A model generated the notes under the pieces. The model was not told the DNA's origin and ran no database searches. It saw nothing but the letters and a program-made list of their open reading frames with translations. A DNA stretch of 64,000 bases from Streptomyces sp. PKU-EA00015. Lineage in GTDB: Bacteria; Actinomycetota; Actinomycetes; Streptomycetales; Streptomycetaceae. The stretch covers positions 152,314 to 216,313 of the forward strand of contig NZ_JABZEE010000028.1 in NCBI RefSeq assembly GCF_013387495.1. Direction: 5' to 3'. Both the position numbers and the translations under genes were made by a program. Position 1 is the first letter of the stretch. Every line of letters starts with the position of its first letter. Below, piece by piece: positions 51,593-60,578 of the stretch.

Positions 51593-53821
51593 TCAGTCGT
51601 TCGGCCTCAGCTGGTCGTTGCTTCCTTCGCCGGTGCCGTCACCGGGCTCGACCGGCGGCGTGAACGTCGTGCCGTCCGTCGGGTCCGGATCCAACGTCTC
51701 GGACTGGGTCGGCGTCGGGTCCGGATCCAACGTCTCGGACTGGGTCGGCGTCGGGTCCGGGTCCTCGGTCTCGGACTGGGTCGGCGTCGGGTCCGGGTCC
51801 TCGGTCTCGCTCTGCGTCGGCGTCGGGTCCGGATCCGGTACCGCGATCTCCGCCAGGTCCAGGTCGAACCGCGCGTCCGAGCCGCCGCCGAGCGCGCCCA
51901 GCGTGTAGTCGGCCCAGATCCTGGCCGGGAAGCCGCCGCCGCTGGCGCGGCCGGAGTTCGCGGTGCCGGTCAGCGACACCTGGCCGCCGCCGTCCTTGGG
52001 CGACTCACCGAACAGGGCGACCACGGTGACGAGTTCGGGCGTGTAGCCGGCGAACCACGCCGAGCGGTTGTTCTCCGAGGTACCGGTCTTGCCGGCCGCC
52101 TGGTAGGCGCTGCTGGCGGCCGCCTGGCCGGAGCCGTTCCTGACCACACCGGTCAGGCCGGCGGTCACGGTGTCGGCCGTCTCGCGGCTGACCACCCGGT
52201 CGCCGATCGGATCGGGCAGGTCGACCTGGCGGTCCTTGTGCTCGGCCTTGGCGACGATCGTGGGCGTGACCTTGCGGCCGTGGTTGTCGAGGGTGGCGTA
52301 CACCCCGGCCATGTCCCACGTGGAAGCGCCCATGGTGCCGAGCGAGATCGCCGGCCGCAGCGGGAAGTTCTTGTCCGGCACGCCCAGGTCGAGCGCCGTC
52401 TCCTTCACATTGTCGAGTCCGACGTCCACGGCCATCTGCGCGAAGGCGGAGTTGATCGACCTGTTCAGCGAGGTCTGGACGGTGACCGGGCCGTGGCTGC
52501 GGCCGAGGTCGTTCTGCGGGGCGAACGGGGTGTCGCTGCCGACGACCGGTCGCCTGCTCGTGCCGTCGTAGACGGTGTTGAGGCCGATGGGGACGCCGTC
52601 CTGGGTCTTCGAGCCGTTCTCCAGCGCGGAGGCGAAGACGACCGGCTTGAAGGTGGAGGCGGGCTGGTAGTCGGAGCGGGTGGCGTTCGACAGCCAGTGC
52701 TGCGTGGCGTCCACACCGCCGTAGAGCGCGAGGACCTTGCCCGTCTCGGGGTCGACCGAGGTCGCACCGGCCTGCACGGTGGCGTCGACCTTGTTGCCGT
52801 TGCGGTCCAGTTCGTCCTCGAGCTGCTCCTTGACGGCCTTCTCCAGCTGCTTCTGCTTCTTGGAGTCGACGTTCAGGGTGATCGTCCAGCCGCCGGCGTC
52901 GAGGTCCTCCTCGTCGAGCCCCTGGCGGGCCAGCTCCTTCTTGGCGGCGTCGACGAGGTAACCGGCCTGGCCGGCCATGCCGGGTGCGGCCTTGGGCGCC
53001 TTGGGGACGGGGAACTTCAGACCCGCGCGCTCACCCGCGTCCAGCCAGCCCTCCTCGACCATGTTGTCCAGGACGTAGTTCCAGCGCTCGGTCACCAGCT
53101 TCTTGCCGGTGTCCGAGGCCATCGCCCAGTCGTACTGATTGGGCGCCTGGAGGAGGGCTGCGAGGTAAGCGCCCTGAGCCACGGTCAGCTTGTCGGCGTC
53201 GACGCCGTAGTACGCCTGGGACGCGGCCTGGATGCCATAGGCCCCTCGGCCGTAGAAGCTGGTGTTGATGTAGCCGGCGAGGATCTCGCGCTTGCCCTTC
53301 TCCCGGTCCACCTTGAGGGAGATCACCAGCTCCTTGAGCTTGCGGGTGACCGTCTGATCCTGGTTCAGGTAGTAGTTCTTCACGTACTGCTGCGTGATCG
53401 TGGAACCACCCTGCTTGCCCTGCCCCGTGAGGGTGTTCTTCACGCCGCGGAGGGTGCCCTTGAGGTCGACGCCCGAGTCCTCGAAGAAGGTCTTGTTCTC
53501 GGCGGCGACGAAGGTGTACTGGACGTCCCGGGGGATCTCGTCCAGGCCGACGATCTCCCGGTTGACCTCGCCGGTACGGGCCAGGATCTTGCCGTCGCTG
53601 TACTTGTAGACGTTGCTCTGCATCTTGGCCTGGGCGTTCGCCTCGGGCACCGGGACCATCAGGTAGATCACGAAGAACGCGCCCATGGCCACCAGGCAGA
53701 TGCCGAAGAAGGTGCCCAGCAGCTTCCTCCAGGTGAAGAAGCGGCGTATGCCCGTGGGTCTCGCCCTCCCGGCCCGGCGCGCACCGCGCTGCCGAGCCTG
53801 TCGCTCTTCCGCTCGGCCCAT
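51593..53821 (-). CDS. Class A penicillin-binding protein (bifunctional)
   Basis: 742 residues from ATG 53821 (GGAG ten bases upstream; a GTG at 53878 is an alternative). Short basic cytoplasmic tail, one transmembrane anchor (LLGTFFGICLVAMGAFFVIYLM), glycosyltransferase domain (VAAENKTFFEDSGVD, GGSTITQQYVKNYYL, EILAGYINTSFYGRGAYGI) and transpeptidase domain with STFK (SxxK), SIN (SxN) and AGKTGTSE (KTG). The tail has four 12-residue repeats (DPDPTPTQSETE/L), encoded by 36-bp tandem repeats. Synthesises peptidoglycan. Confidence 0.93.
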   Translation of the reverse strand: MGRAEERQARQRGARRAGRARPTGIRRFFTWRKLLGTFFGICLVAMGAFFVIYLMVPVPEANAQAKMQSNVYKYSDGKILARTGEVNREIVGLDEIPRDVQYTFVAAENKTFFEDSGVDLKGTLRGVKNTLTGQGKQGGSTITQQYVKNYYLNQDQTVTRKLKELVISLKVDREKGKREILAGYINTSFYGRGAYGIQAASQAYYGVDADKLTVAQGAYLAALLQAPNQYDWAMASDTGKKLVTERWNYVLDNMVEEGWLDAGERAGLKFPVPKAPKAAPGMAGQAGYLVDAAKKELARQGLDEEDLDAGGWTITLNVDSKKQKQLEKAVKEQLEDELDRNGNKVDATVQAGATSVDPETGKVLALYGGVDATQHWLSNATRSDYQPASTFKPVVFASALENGSKTQDGVPIGLNTVYDGTSRRPVVGSDTPFAPQNDLGRSHGPVTVQTSLNRSINSAFAQMAVDVGLDNVKETALDLGVPDKNFPLRPAISLGTMGASTWDMAGVYATLDNHGRKVTPTIVAKAEHKDRQVDLPDPIGDRVVSRETADTVTAGLTGVVRNGSGQAAASSAYQAAGKTGTSENNRSAWFAGYTPELVTVVALFGESPKDGGGQVSLTGTANSGRASGGGFPARIWADYTLGALGGGSDARFDLDLAEIAVPDPDPTPTQSETEDPDPTPTQSETEDPDPTPTQSETLDPDPTPTQSETLDPDPTDGTTFTPPVEPGDGTGEGSNDQLRPND
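51678..51840. repeat. 36-bp tandem repeats encoding PBP C-terminal tail
   Basis: About four copies encoding DPDPTPTQSET plus E or L; the two Leu-type copies are identical. Copy number can be expected to vary between strains. Confidence 0.85.
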
Positions 53822-54028
53822 CGCTTCGTCGCTCCGCTTCTTCGGTCGTCGGTCGCCGGTCCCCGCCCGTGCCCGCACAAGGAGGCGGGGGCGGGAATCA
53901 GCTCAGAAAGGTAACACCGGACGGACGGACAAAGAGGAACCGATCCGCCCTTTTCCTGACGTGAGAATGAGCACCCCCGTCCGTAGGAACCGACTCATGA
54001 GAGGCGTGCAGGGTTGCCTGCGTGCGTT

Positions 54029-54044
54029 AAAGTGATATCACTTT
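54029..54044. promoter_or_regulatory. 16-bp perfect palindrome upstream of SPFH gene
   Basis: AAAGTGATATCACTTT followed by GCTAGAC. It lies 29 bases before the SPFH start and is an ideal dimer-binding operator that would overlap the promoter. Confidence 0.7.
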
Positions 54045-54072
54045 GCTAGACCATGGGAACGGGGAGTGGATC

Positions 54073-55062
54073 ATGTCCGGAACGAGTGGGGCGAGGCCGC
54101 AGGAGACGCCGGCGACGAGCGGAGGACCGTCCGGGGCGGCGGAGCGCGCCGGGGCCGAGGTACCGCGGATACCGGCGCCGCGGGTGCGCGAGTTCCCCGC
54201 ACACAGCATCGGCGGCGGCCTCGCGCTGCTGCTGGGACTGCTCGGGCTCGCCGCGGGCGTGGCCCTGATCGTCGCCGGGGCGGCGTACACGTCGGGCGGG
54301 ACGAAGGCACTGCTGATCGTGGGGGGCGTCCTGGTCGGACTCGCCGCCTTCCTCGGGATGTGCGGACTGAACACGGTCGCACCCGGCGAGGCGCGGGTGG
54401 TCCAGCTGTTCGGCCGCTACCGGGGCACGATCCGCACGGACGGCCTGCGCTGGGTCAACCCGTTCACGTCGCGGGAGAAGATCTCGACCAGGGTGCGCAA
54501 CCACGAGACCGCGGTCCTGAAGGTCAACGACGCGTACGGCAACCCGATCGAGCTCGCGGCCGTCGTGGTGTGGAAGGTCGAGGACACCGCGCAGGCGATG
54601 TTCGAGGTGGACGACTTCCTGGAGTTCGTCTCGACGCAGACGGAGGCGGCCGTGCGGCACATCGCGATCGAGTACCCGTACGACGCCCACGACGAGGAGG
54701 GCCTGTCGCTGCGCGGCAACGCCGAGGAGATCACCGAGAAGCTCGCGGTCGAACTGCACGCGCGGGTGGAGGCGGCGGGTGTCCACATCATCGAGTCCCG
54801 CTTCACCCACCTCGCGTACGCTCCGGAGATCGCCTCCGCGATGCTGCAGCGCCAGCAGGCGGGTGCGGTGGTGGCGGCGCGGCGTCAGATCGTGGACGGC
54901 GCGGTGGGCATGGTCGAGGCGGCCCTGTCCCGGCTCACCGAACAGGACATCGTGGAACTGGACTCGGAGCGCAAGGCGGCGATGGTGTCGAACCTGATGG
55001 TGGTGCTGTGCGGCGACCGCGCGGCGCAGCCGGTCCTCAACACGGGCACGCTCTACCAGTGA
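54073..55062 (+). CDS. SPFH/Band 7 domain protein
   Basis: 329 residues from ATG 54073 (SD GGGGAGTGGA). Two membrane helices (about 45-68 and 75-98) precede an SPFH domain: GLNTVAPGEARVVQLFGRYRGTIRTDGLRWVNPF, NHETAVLKVNDAYGNPIELAAVVVWKVEDTAQAMFEV, and EAAGVHIIESRFTHLAYAPEIASAMLQRQQAGAVVAARRQIVDGAVGMVEAAL. A flotillin/stomatin-like membrane scaffold. Coupled by overlap to a ribbon-helix-helix gene. Confidence 0.93.
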   Translation: MSGTSGARPQETPATSGGPSGAAERAGAEVPRIPAPRVREFPAHSIGGGLALLLGLLGLAAGVALIVAGAAYTSGGTKALLIVGGVLVGLAAFLGMCGLNTVAPGEARVVQLFGRYRGTIRTDGLRWVNPFTSREKISTRVRNHETAVLKVNDAYGNPIELAAVVVWKVEDTAQAMFEVDDFLEFVSTQTEAAVRHIAIEYPYDAHDEEGLSLRGNAEEITEKLAVELHARVEAAGVHIIESRFTHLAYAPEIASAMLQRQQAGAVVAARRQIVDGAVGMVEAALSRLTEQDIVELDSERKAAMVSNLMVVLCGDRAAQPVLNTGTLYQ

Positions 55063-55289
55063 CGCCGCCGCCTCCGCCCGAGCGCAAGCAGGTACTGCTG
55101 CGGCTCGACCCCGCGGTGTACGAGGCGCTGGCCCGCTGGGCCGGCGACGAGTTGCGCAGCACGAACGCGCAGATCGAGTTCGTGCTGCGCCGCGCGCTGG
55201 CGGAGGCGGGCCGCCTCCCGGGCGGCCTCGGCCCGATGGCCCGCCGCGGCCGCCCCCGGAAGACGGCGGAGCCCCCGGGCGAGGGGTAG
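55059..55289 (+). CDS. Arc/CopG-type ribbon-helix-helix protein
   Basis: 76 residues from GTG 55059, overlapping the SPFH stop by 4 bases. RKQVLLRLDPAVYEALARWAGDELRSTNAQIEFVLRRALAEAGR is a ribbon-helix-helix fold; the R-x-L-x strand would contact DNA. The Gly/Arg-rich tail (RRGRPRK) is AT-hook-like. Likely the autoregulator of the SPFH gene, with the 54029 palindrome as candidate operator. Inference from linkage. Confidence 0.75.
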   Translation: MTPPPPPERKQVLLRLDPAVYEALARWAGDELRSTNAQIEFVLRRALAEAGRLPGGLGPMARRGRPRKTAEPPGEG

Positions 55290-55378
55290 GGCGGGGTGGA
55301 ACGGGCCCTCCTACGCCCTGCGGGCGTGGGAGGACCTCCAGCGTCTACGGCTGCGCGGCGGCCCACCCGCCCCCGCTA

Positions 55379-55391
55379 TACACCCCGTGTA
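55379..55391. promoter_or_regulatory. Operator-like TACAC-CCC-GTGTA site
   Basis: A 5-bp inverted repeat 11 bases before the PadR gene start, overlapping a plausible -10 (CTATAC). Candidate PadR autoregulatory site. Confidence 0.45.
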
Positions 55392-55402
55392 CTGTGCCGC
55401 CC

Positions 55403-55945
55403 ATGTCCATCGGCCACACCCTCCTCGCCCTCCTCGAATCCGGTCCCCGCCACGGGTACGACCTCAAGCACGCCTTCGACGAGCGGTTCGGGCAGGACCG
55501 GCCGCTGCACTACGGGCAGGTGTACTCCACCATGTCGCGGCTGCTGCGGAACGGGCTCGTCGAGGTCGACGCCATCGAGGCGGGCGGCGGACCCGAGCGC
55601 AAGCGGTACGCGATCACCGACGCGGGGACCGCGGATGTGTCCGAGTGGCTCGCGCGGCCCGAGAAGCCCGAGCCGTATCTGCAGTCGACCCTCTACACGA
55701 AGGTCGTCCTCGCGCTCCTCACCGGCCGCGACGCCGCCGGGCTGCTCGACGCCCAGCGCGCCGAGCACCTGCGGCTGACGCGTGAGGTCACCGAGCGCAA
55801 GCGCCACGCCGACATCGCCGGCCAACTGATCTGCGACCACGCGCTGTTCCACGTCGAGGCCGATCTACGCTGGATCGAACTCACCGGCACCCGGCTCGAC
55901 CAGCTCGCCGCGGCGGTCAACAGCGGTCACAGGTTTACAGTTTGA
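55403..55945 (+). CDS. PadR family transcriptional regulator
   Basis: 180 residues from ATG 55403 (GTG 55394 possible). N-terminal winged helix (HTLLALLESGPRHGYDLKHAFDERFG...YSTMSRLLRNGLVEVDAIEAGGGPERKRYAITDAG), then a C-terminal dimerisation helix (VirR-type, LRLTREVTERKRHADIAGQL). Probably represses itself and an unlinked or neighbouring target; oxyR lies convergently downstream. No ligand is deducible. Confidence 0.9.
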   Translation: MSIGHTLLALLESGPRHGYDLKHAFDERFGQDRPLHYGQVYSTMSRLLRNGLVEVDAIEAGGGPERKRYAITDAGTADVSEWLARPEKPEPYLQSTLYTKVVLALLTGRDAAGLLDAQRAEHLRLTREVTERKRHADIAGQLICDHALFHVEADLRWIELTGTRLDQLAAAVNSGHRFTV

Positions 55946-55974
55946 GCCGTTCCGGCGGCGGGCGGGACCCGGGA

Positions 55975-56916
55975 TCAGGTCACGACGCGCACCGGCAGCT
56001 CGGCCAGCGCTCCTCTGAGCGCCTCGGCCAGTTCCTCGAACTCCTCGCTCCGCGCCGTGCCCGACCGCATCGCCAGGGCGATCCGGCGCGACGGGGCCGG
56101 GTCCGCGAAGCGGCCCGCCCGCAGGCCGCCGCGGGACGTCTCCACGTCGACGGCGGTGTGCGGGAGCAGCGTCACCCCGAGGCCGCCCGCCACGAGCTGC
56201 ACCAGGGTCGACAGCCCGGCCGCCGTCGTGGTGACCGCGGCGCCCTCCGTGCGGCCTGCCTCGCGGCAGATGTCGAGCGCCTGGTCGCGCAGGCAGTGGC
56301 CCTCGTCCAGGAGCAGCAGATGGAGGTCGCGCAACGCCTCCCGGGGGATGTCCGACCGGTCGGCCAGCTCGTGGTCACGGGGGGTGACGAGCACGAAGTC
56401 CTCGTCGAACAGGGGGAGTTCGGTGACGCCCGGGACCCCCAGCGGCACCGCGAGCAGCAGCAGGTCCAGACGCCCCGCCGCCAGGCCGTCCAGCAGGGAC
56501 GACGTCTGTTCCTCGTGGACCTGCAGGTCCAGTTCCGGGTAGCGCTGGTGCACAAGGCGCAGGACCGCCGGCAGCAGATAGGGCGCGACCGTGGGGATCA
56601 CCCCGAGCCGGAGCACACCCGTGAACGGGGCGCGGACCGCCTCGGCCTCCTCCATCAGCTCGCCGACCGCGTCGAGCACGGCCTTGGCGCGCACCGCGAC
56701 GCGCTCGCCGGCCGGGGAGAGCAGTACCTTGCGCGTCGTGCGCTCCAGGAGCTGGACACCGAGTGCCTCCTCCAGGGCCGAGACGGCCCCGGAGAGCGCG
56801 GGCTGACTCATCCCGATCGCCGCCGCGGCGTCCCGGAAGTGCAGATGCTCCGCCACGGCAGCGAAGGCGCGCAGTTGCGCGATGCTCGGCTGTTTGACCC
56901 TGTTCACCGTGCCCAC
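55975..56916 (-). CDS. oxyR: LysR-type peroxide sensor OxyR
   Basis: 313 residues from GTG 56916, with SD GGAGG nine bases upstream. N-terminal LysR HTH (PSIAQLRAFAAVAEHLHFRDAAAAIGMSQPALSGAVSALEEALG), then a type 2 periplasmic-binding fold. The redox pair is C208 and C217 in LLLDEGHCLRDQALDICR, the same nine-residue spacing as E. coli C199/C208. Divergent from ahpCD, which it presumably activates on peroxide stress. Confidence 0.95.
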   Translation of the reverse strand: MGTVNRVKQPSIAQLRAFAAVAEHLHFRDAAAAIGMSQPALSGAVSALEEALGVQLLERTTRKVLLSPAGERVAVRAKAVLDAVGELMEEAEAVRAPFTGVLRLGVIPTVAPYLLPAVLRLVHQRYPELDLQVHEEQTSSLLDGLAAGRLDLLLLAVPLGVPGVTELPLFDEDFVLVTPRDHELADRSDIPREALRDLHLLLLDEGHCLRDQALDICREAGRTEGAAVTTTAAGLSTLVQLVAGGLGVTLLPHTAVDVETSRGGLRAGRFADPAPSRRIALAMRSGTARSEEFEELAEALRGALAELPVRVVT

Positions 56917-56918
56917 TG

Positions 56919-56939
56919 ATAAGCACCTCCGATCGTTAT
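56919..56939. promoter_or_regulatory. Candidate OxyR box
   Basis: Inverted repeat ATAA-N13-TTAT in the oxyR-ahpC intergenic region, adjacent to the oxyR start. OxyR sites are built from ATAG/CTAT half-sites; a CTAT also occurs at 56952-56955. Confidence 0.5.
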
Positions 56940-57047
56940 GACCGAGTCTAGCTATTTCCGCGATCAATGCTCTCTGTGCCACTATCAAGATCCGTCCAAC
57001 CCCCTGGAAGACCCCAAAAGGGACCTTCCTCCATGCAAGGAGAGCGC

Positions 57048-57602
57048 GTGCTCACTGTCGGTGACCACTTCCCCACGTTCGAGCTGACCGCCTGCGTCTC
57101 GCTGGAGAGCGGCAAGGAGTTCGAGACCATCACCCACAAGTCCTACGAGGGCAAGTGGAAGGTCGTCTTCGCGTGGCCGAAGGACTTCACCTTCGTCTGC
57201 CCGACCGAGATCGCCGCGTTCGGCAAGCTGAACGACGAGTTCGCCGACCGTGACGCCCAGATCCTCGGCTTCTCCGGCGACTCCGAGTTCGTCCACCACG
57301 CCTGGCGCAAGGACCACGCGGACCTGCGTGACCTGCCCTTCCCGATGATGGCCGACTCCAAGCACGAGCTGATGCGCGACCTCGGCATCGAGGGCGAGGA
57401 CGGCTTCGCGCAGCGTGCCGTCTTCATCGTCGACCCGAACAACGAGATCCAGTTCACCATGGTGACCGCCGGCTCCGTCGGCCGTAACCCCAAGGAGGTC
57501 CTGCGGGTGCTGGACGCCCTGCAGACCGACGAGCTGTGCCCGTGCAACTGGACCAAGGGCGAGAACACCCTCGACCCGGTCGCGCTCCTGGCCGGTGAGT
57601 GA
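57048..57602 (+). CDS. ahpC: Alkyl hydroperoxide reductase AhpC (peroxiredoxin)
   Basis: 184 residues from GTG 57048 (SD AAGGAG, five bases upstream); ATG 57033 would bury the SD. Peroxidatic C51 in FTFVCPTEI, resolving cysteine at C164 or C166 (LCPCNW). GDSEFVHHAW and MADSKHELMRDLGI are typical of actinobacterial AhpC. Reduces peroxides and peroxynitrite using AhpD. Confidence 0.97.
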   Translation: MLTVGDHFPTFELTACVSLESGKEFETITHKSYEGKWKVVFAWPKDFTFVCPTEIAAFGKLNDEFADRDAQILGFSGDSEFVHHAWRKDHADLRDLPFPMMADSKHELMRDLGIEGEDGFAQRAVFIVDPNNEIQFTMVTAGSVGRNPKEVLRVLDALQTDELCPCNWTKGENTLDPVALLAGE

Positions 57603-57604
57603 CC

Positions 57605-58138
57605 ATGGCACTCGATGAACTCAAGTCCGCCATACCGGACTTCGCCAAGGACCTGAAGCTGAACCTCGGTTCGGTCATCGGCAACAGCGAGCTTCCGCAG
57701 CAGCAGCTGTGGGGCACCGTGCTGGCCTGCGCGATCGCGTCGCGTTCGCCCAAGGTGCTGAGCGAGCTGGAGCCGGAGGCCAAGGCGAACCTCTCCCCCG
57801 AGGCGTACACGGCCGCCAAGTCCGCCGCCGCGATCATGGCGATGAACAACGTCTTCTACCGGACCCGGCACCTGCTGTCGGACCCCGAGTACGGGACGCT
57901 GCGCGCCGGTCTGCGGATGAACGTCATCGGCAACCCCGGTGTGGAGAAGGTCGACTTCGAGCTGTGGTCGCTCGCCGTCTCCGCCATCAACGGCTGCGGC
58001 CAGTGCCTCGACTCCCACGAGCAGGTGCTGCGCAAGGCCGGCGTGGACCGCGAGACGGTCCAGGAAGCGGTCAAGATCGCCGCGGTGATCCAGGCCGTCG
58101 GCACGACGCTGGACGCCGAAGCCGTCCTGGCCGGCTGA
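57605..58138 (+). CDS. ahpD: Alkylhydroperoxidase AhpD
   Basis: 177 residues from ATG 57605, two bases after ahpC. The redox motif is C131-G-Q-C134 with H138 downstream (INGCGQCLDSHE), the AhpD signature. Supplies electrons from lipoamide/DlaT to AhpC. Followed by a strong terminator. Confidence 0.97.
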   Translation: MALDELKSAIPDFAKDLKLNLGSVIGNSELPQQQLWGTVLACAIASRSPKVLSELEPEAKANLSPEAYTAAKSAAAIMAMNNVFYRTRHLLSDPEYGTLRAGLRMNVIGNPGVEKVDFELWSLAVSAINGCGQCLDSHEQVLRKAGVDRETVQEAVKIAAVIQAVGTTLDAEAVLAG

Positions 58139-58154
58139 CCGCGCCCGAATGCGG

Positions 58155-58196
58155 CGAAGGGCCCTGCCGAACCATCCGGTTCGGCAGGGCCCTTCG
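58155..58196. terminator. Terminator after ahpCD
   Basis: A perfect 19-bp stem (CGAAGGGCCCTGCCGAACC and its complement) with a 4-base loop, between convergent ahpD and the 58238 gene. Confidence 0.92.
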
Positions 58197-58237
58197 TACG
58201 CCCCGCTCCCCCGCACCAGCGGCCTGCGGCTCTCGGC

Positions 58238-58993
58238 TCAGCTCCTGAGCGTGGCCATCAGCTCCTGCATGTCCTGCACCAGAAGCCCTTCCAGCTCGGT
58301 CACGTCCGTGGCCGGGTCCCCGCTCTCCGGGTCCCAGTCACCGGTCACCGCGATGCTGAGCTCCGCCTGCCCGTCCAGCACGTCGAGCGTGATCGTCGAG
58401 CCGCCCTCGCCCCGCGCGACATGGGCCCGCTCGCCGATGCCTGTGATCACGGCGGCCTCGGTCTCGGTGCCCCATGCCTTCTGCCGGGCGAGGACCGCGC
58501 CGTCGAACTCGGGTCCCGGGTCGGTCCTCTTGTGCAGGGTGTAGCTGATGTAGACGCTGGGCAGCGAGATCATCTCGTTGCCCTCCTCGTCGACCTCGGG
58601 CTTGTACCCGGTGGGCTTCAGCTCGACCGAGCACTGGGCGTCGTCCATGGTCGCGTGCTCGAACTGCGTCGGCATCCCCTCGCCCTCGCGCTTGCCGAGC
58701 GCCGCCTGCAGGTTCTTCAGCCGTGCCGCCTTGCACAGATTGTCCGTGGCCCGGTACCCGCCGAGGTCCGGGTCCTGGCCCCCGAACGCGTACAGCCCGC
58801 CCGCCCACACCGCTGACGCGGCGACCGCGCCGCCGAGCGCCCACAGCCACGCCCGGCGCGGCCCGCGCGGGCCGGGAGAGGTCACGGCGTCGTCCGTGAC
58901 GCCTCCGCCGTCCGTTCCGGGAGCGGACACCGCGCCGAGGGTCTGCGGCGCGGCGAACGACTCCTCCCCCACCAGTTCCGGCTCGGAGATCAC
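58238..58993 (-). CDS. Membrane-anchored hypothetical protein
   Basis: 251 residues from GTG 58993, overlapping the AI-2E gene stop (GTGA). Cytoplasmic N-terminus, one transmembrane helix (AWLWALGGAVAASAVWAGGLYAF, about 48-70), and an extracellular domain with two Cys (NLCKAARL, DAQCSVEL) that probably form a disulfide. No family name recognised. Co-transcribed with the AI-2E transporter gene. Confidence 0.75.
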   Translation of the reverse strand: MISEPELVGEESFAAPQTLGAVSAPGTDGGGVTDDAVTSPGPRGPRRAWLWALGGAVAASAVWAGGLYAFGGQDPDLGGYRATDNLCKAARLKNLQAALGKREGEGMPTQFEHATMDDAQCSVELKPTGYKPEVDEEGNEMISLPSVYISYTLHKRTDPGPEFDGAVLARQKAWGTETEAAVITGIGERAHVARGEGGSTITLDVLDGQAELSIAVTGDWDPESGDPATDVTELEGLLVQDMQELMATLRS

Positions 58994-60393
58994 TGCTGCT
59001 CCTCGGTTTCGTCGGGGCGCTGCTCGGACGGCTGCTCGGACGGCTGCGCGGGTGCGGCGGGCGGGGTCGTGGGCGGGGTCGTGGGCGGGGTGGTGGGGGC
59101 GGGACCCGCCGCGGGCGCCGCGTCCAGGGACGTCGAACCGTGCGGCGGCGGGGAGTGCCGCAGTGTCTGCTCCTTGCCGTACGCCCGCAGGTAGCCGACG
59201 ACCGTGTTGGTGACCGCGACCAGGGGCACGGCGACCACCGCGCCGCCGATGCCGGCGGTCAGGCCGCCCGCGGCGACGGACAGGACGACCGCCAGCGGAT
59301 GCACGCGCACCGCACGGCCGAGGATGAAGGGCTGGAGCACGTGGCCCTCGATCTGCTGCACGGCGAGGACCACGAGGAGCACCATCAGCGCCGTGAACAC
59401 GCCCTGGGTGACGAGCCCGACCACGACCGCGAGGGCGCCCGAGACGACCGCGCCGACGAGCGGGATGAAGGCGAAGAGGAAGATGAACACGGCCAGCGGC
59501 ACAGCCAGCGGGACCTCGAGGAACCAGAGGCCGAGACCGATGAAGATCGCGTCGATCAGAGCGACCAGGACCGTGCCGCGCACATACGCGGTGAGCGTGC
59601 GCCACGCGCGGGGCCCGGCGCCCGCCACCCCCGGACGGGCCTGCGCCGGGACGAGTTTGAGCGTCCACTCCCAGATGCGCTTGCCGTCGTAGAGCAGGAA
59701 GAGCGTCGAGAACATCGCCAGCAGTATCCCGGTCAGGACCTCGACCATCACGGTCACGCCCTGGAGACCGGCGGAGGTGATCTCCTCGGTGTTGGTACCG
59801 ATCGTGTCGCTGAGGTTCTGCGCGATGTCGTTGATCTGGCTCTCGGTGACATGGAACGGGCTGTCCAGGAGCCAGCGTTTGAGCTCGTCGATACCGTCGC
59901 GGACGCGGTCGGAGACGTTGTCGAGGTTGTCCATGACCTGCCAGACCACGAACCAGCCCACGAGCCCCATGACGACGAAGCCGAGGATGGCGGTGACGGC
60001 CGTGGCGAACCCGTGCGGCAGACCCAGCTTCCGCAGCCTGCCGACGGTGGGCTGGAGCATGGCGGTGACGAGCAGCGCGGCGACGAAGGCGAGCACCACG
60101 AGCTGTACGGCGCTGATGGCACGCATCAGCACCCAGAGCGTGCCGGCGAGGACGAGCAGCCGCCAGCCTGCCTCGGCCGCGACGCGGATGCCCCAGGGGA
60201 TCGCGGCGACCGGATCGGGCCGCGCCGCGACGGCGGGCGCGTACGCGGGCGGTGGCGGGACGCTGTCCGGCGCCGGCACGACGGCCGGCAGGTCGTCGTC
60301 CGCCACGGCCTCCTTGCGGCGCTCGTCCAGGCGCTCTCCGATCCGGGTGAGCTCGGCGCCCACGCGGCCGAACCACCCTGGAACCTTCGACAT
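58990..60393 (-). CDS. AI-2E family transporter
   Basis: 467 residues from ATG 60393. A disordered N-terminus, about eight transmembrane segments (from ~75 to ~405), and the family signature FAFIPLVGAVVSGALAVVV followed by VQQIEGHVLQPFILGRAVRVHPLAVVLSV. The tail has repeated TTPPTTPP. Members export small molecules or act as ion antiporters; the substrate here is not deducible. Confidence 0.9.
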   Translation of the reverse strand: MSKVPGWFGRVGAELTRIGERLDERRKEAVADDDLPAVVPAPDSVPPPPAYAPAVAARPDPVAAIPWGIRVAAEAGWRLLVLAGTLWVLMRAISAVQLVVLAFVAALLVTAMLQPTVGRLRKLGLPHGFATAVTAILGFVVMGLVGWFVVWQVMDNLDNVSDRVRDGIDELKRWLLDSPFHVTESQINDIAQNLSDTIGTNTEEITSAGLQGVTVMVEVLTGILLAMFSTLFLLYDGKRIWEWTLKLVPAQARPGVAGAGPRAWRTLTAYVRGTVLVALIDAIFIGLGLWFLEVPLAVPLAVFIFLFAFIPLVGAVVSGALAVVVGLVTQGVFTALMVLLVVLAVQQIEGHVLQPFILGRAVRVHPLAVVLSVAAGGLTAGIGGAVVAVPLVAVTNTVVGYLRAYGKEQTLRHSPPPHGSTSLDAAPAAGPAPTTPPTTPPTTPPAAPAQPSEQPSEQRPDETEEQQ

Positions 60394-60524
60394 GATGCTC
60401 CCTCTTGTCCCCGCCACTCTCTCCCCTGCGCCCTGAGAGCGCGGGCGGTGCCCCCCACCTGCGCCTGGGGACGCGGGCGGTGCCGCCGACCCGGGAGTAA
60501 CGGACACCGACCGTACACGCACGA

Positions 60525-60553
60525 AGCCCCTCACCGTAGGACGGTGAGGGGCT
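60525..60553. terminator. Terminator after transglycosylase gene
   Basis: A 13-bp perfect stem AGCCCCTCACCGT/ACGGTGAGGGGCT with a 3-base loop, directly downstream (minus strand) of the transglycosylase stop. Confidence 0.88.
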
Positions 60554-60578
60554 CCCTGAAGTTGAGCGCCTGGCGAAT

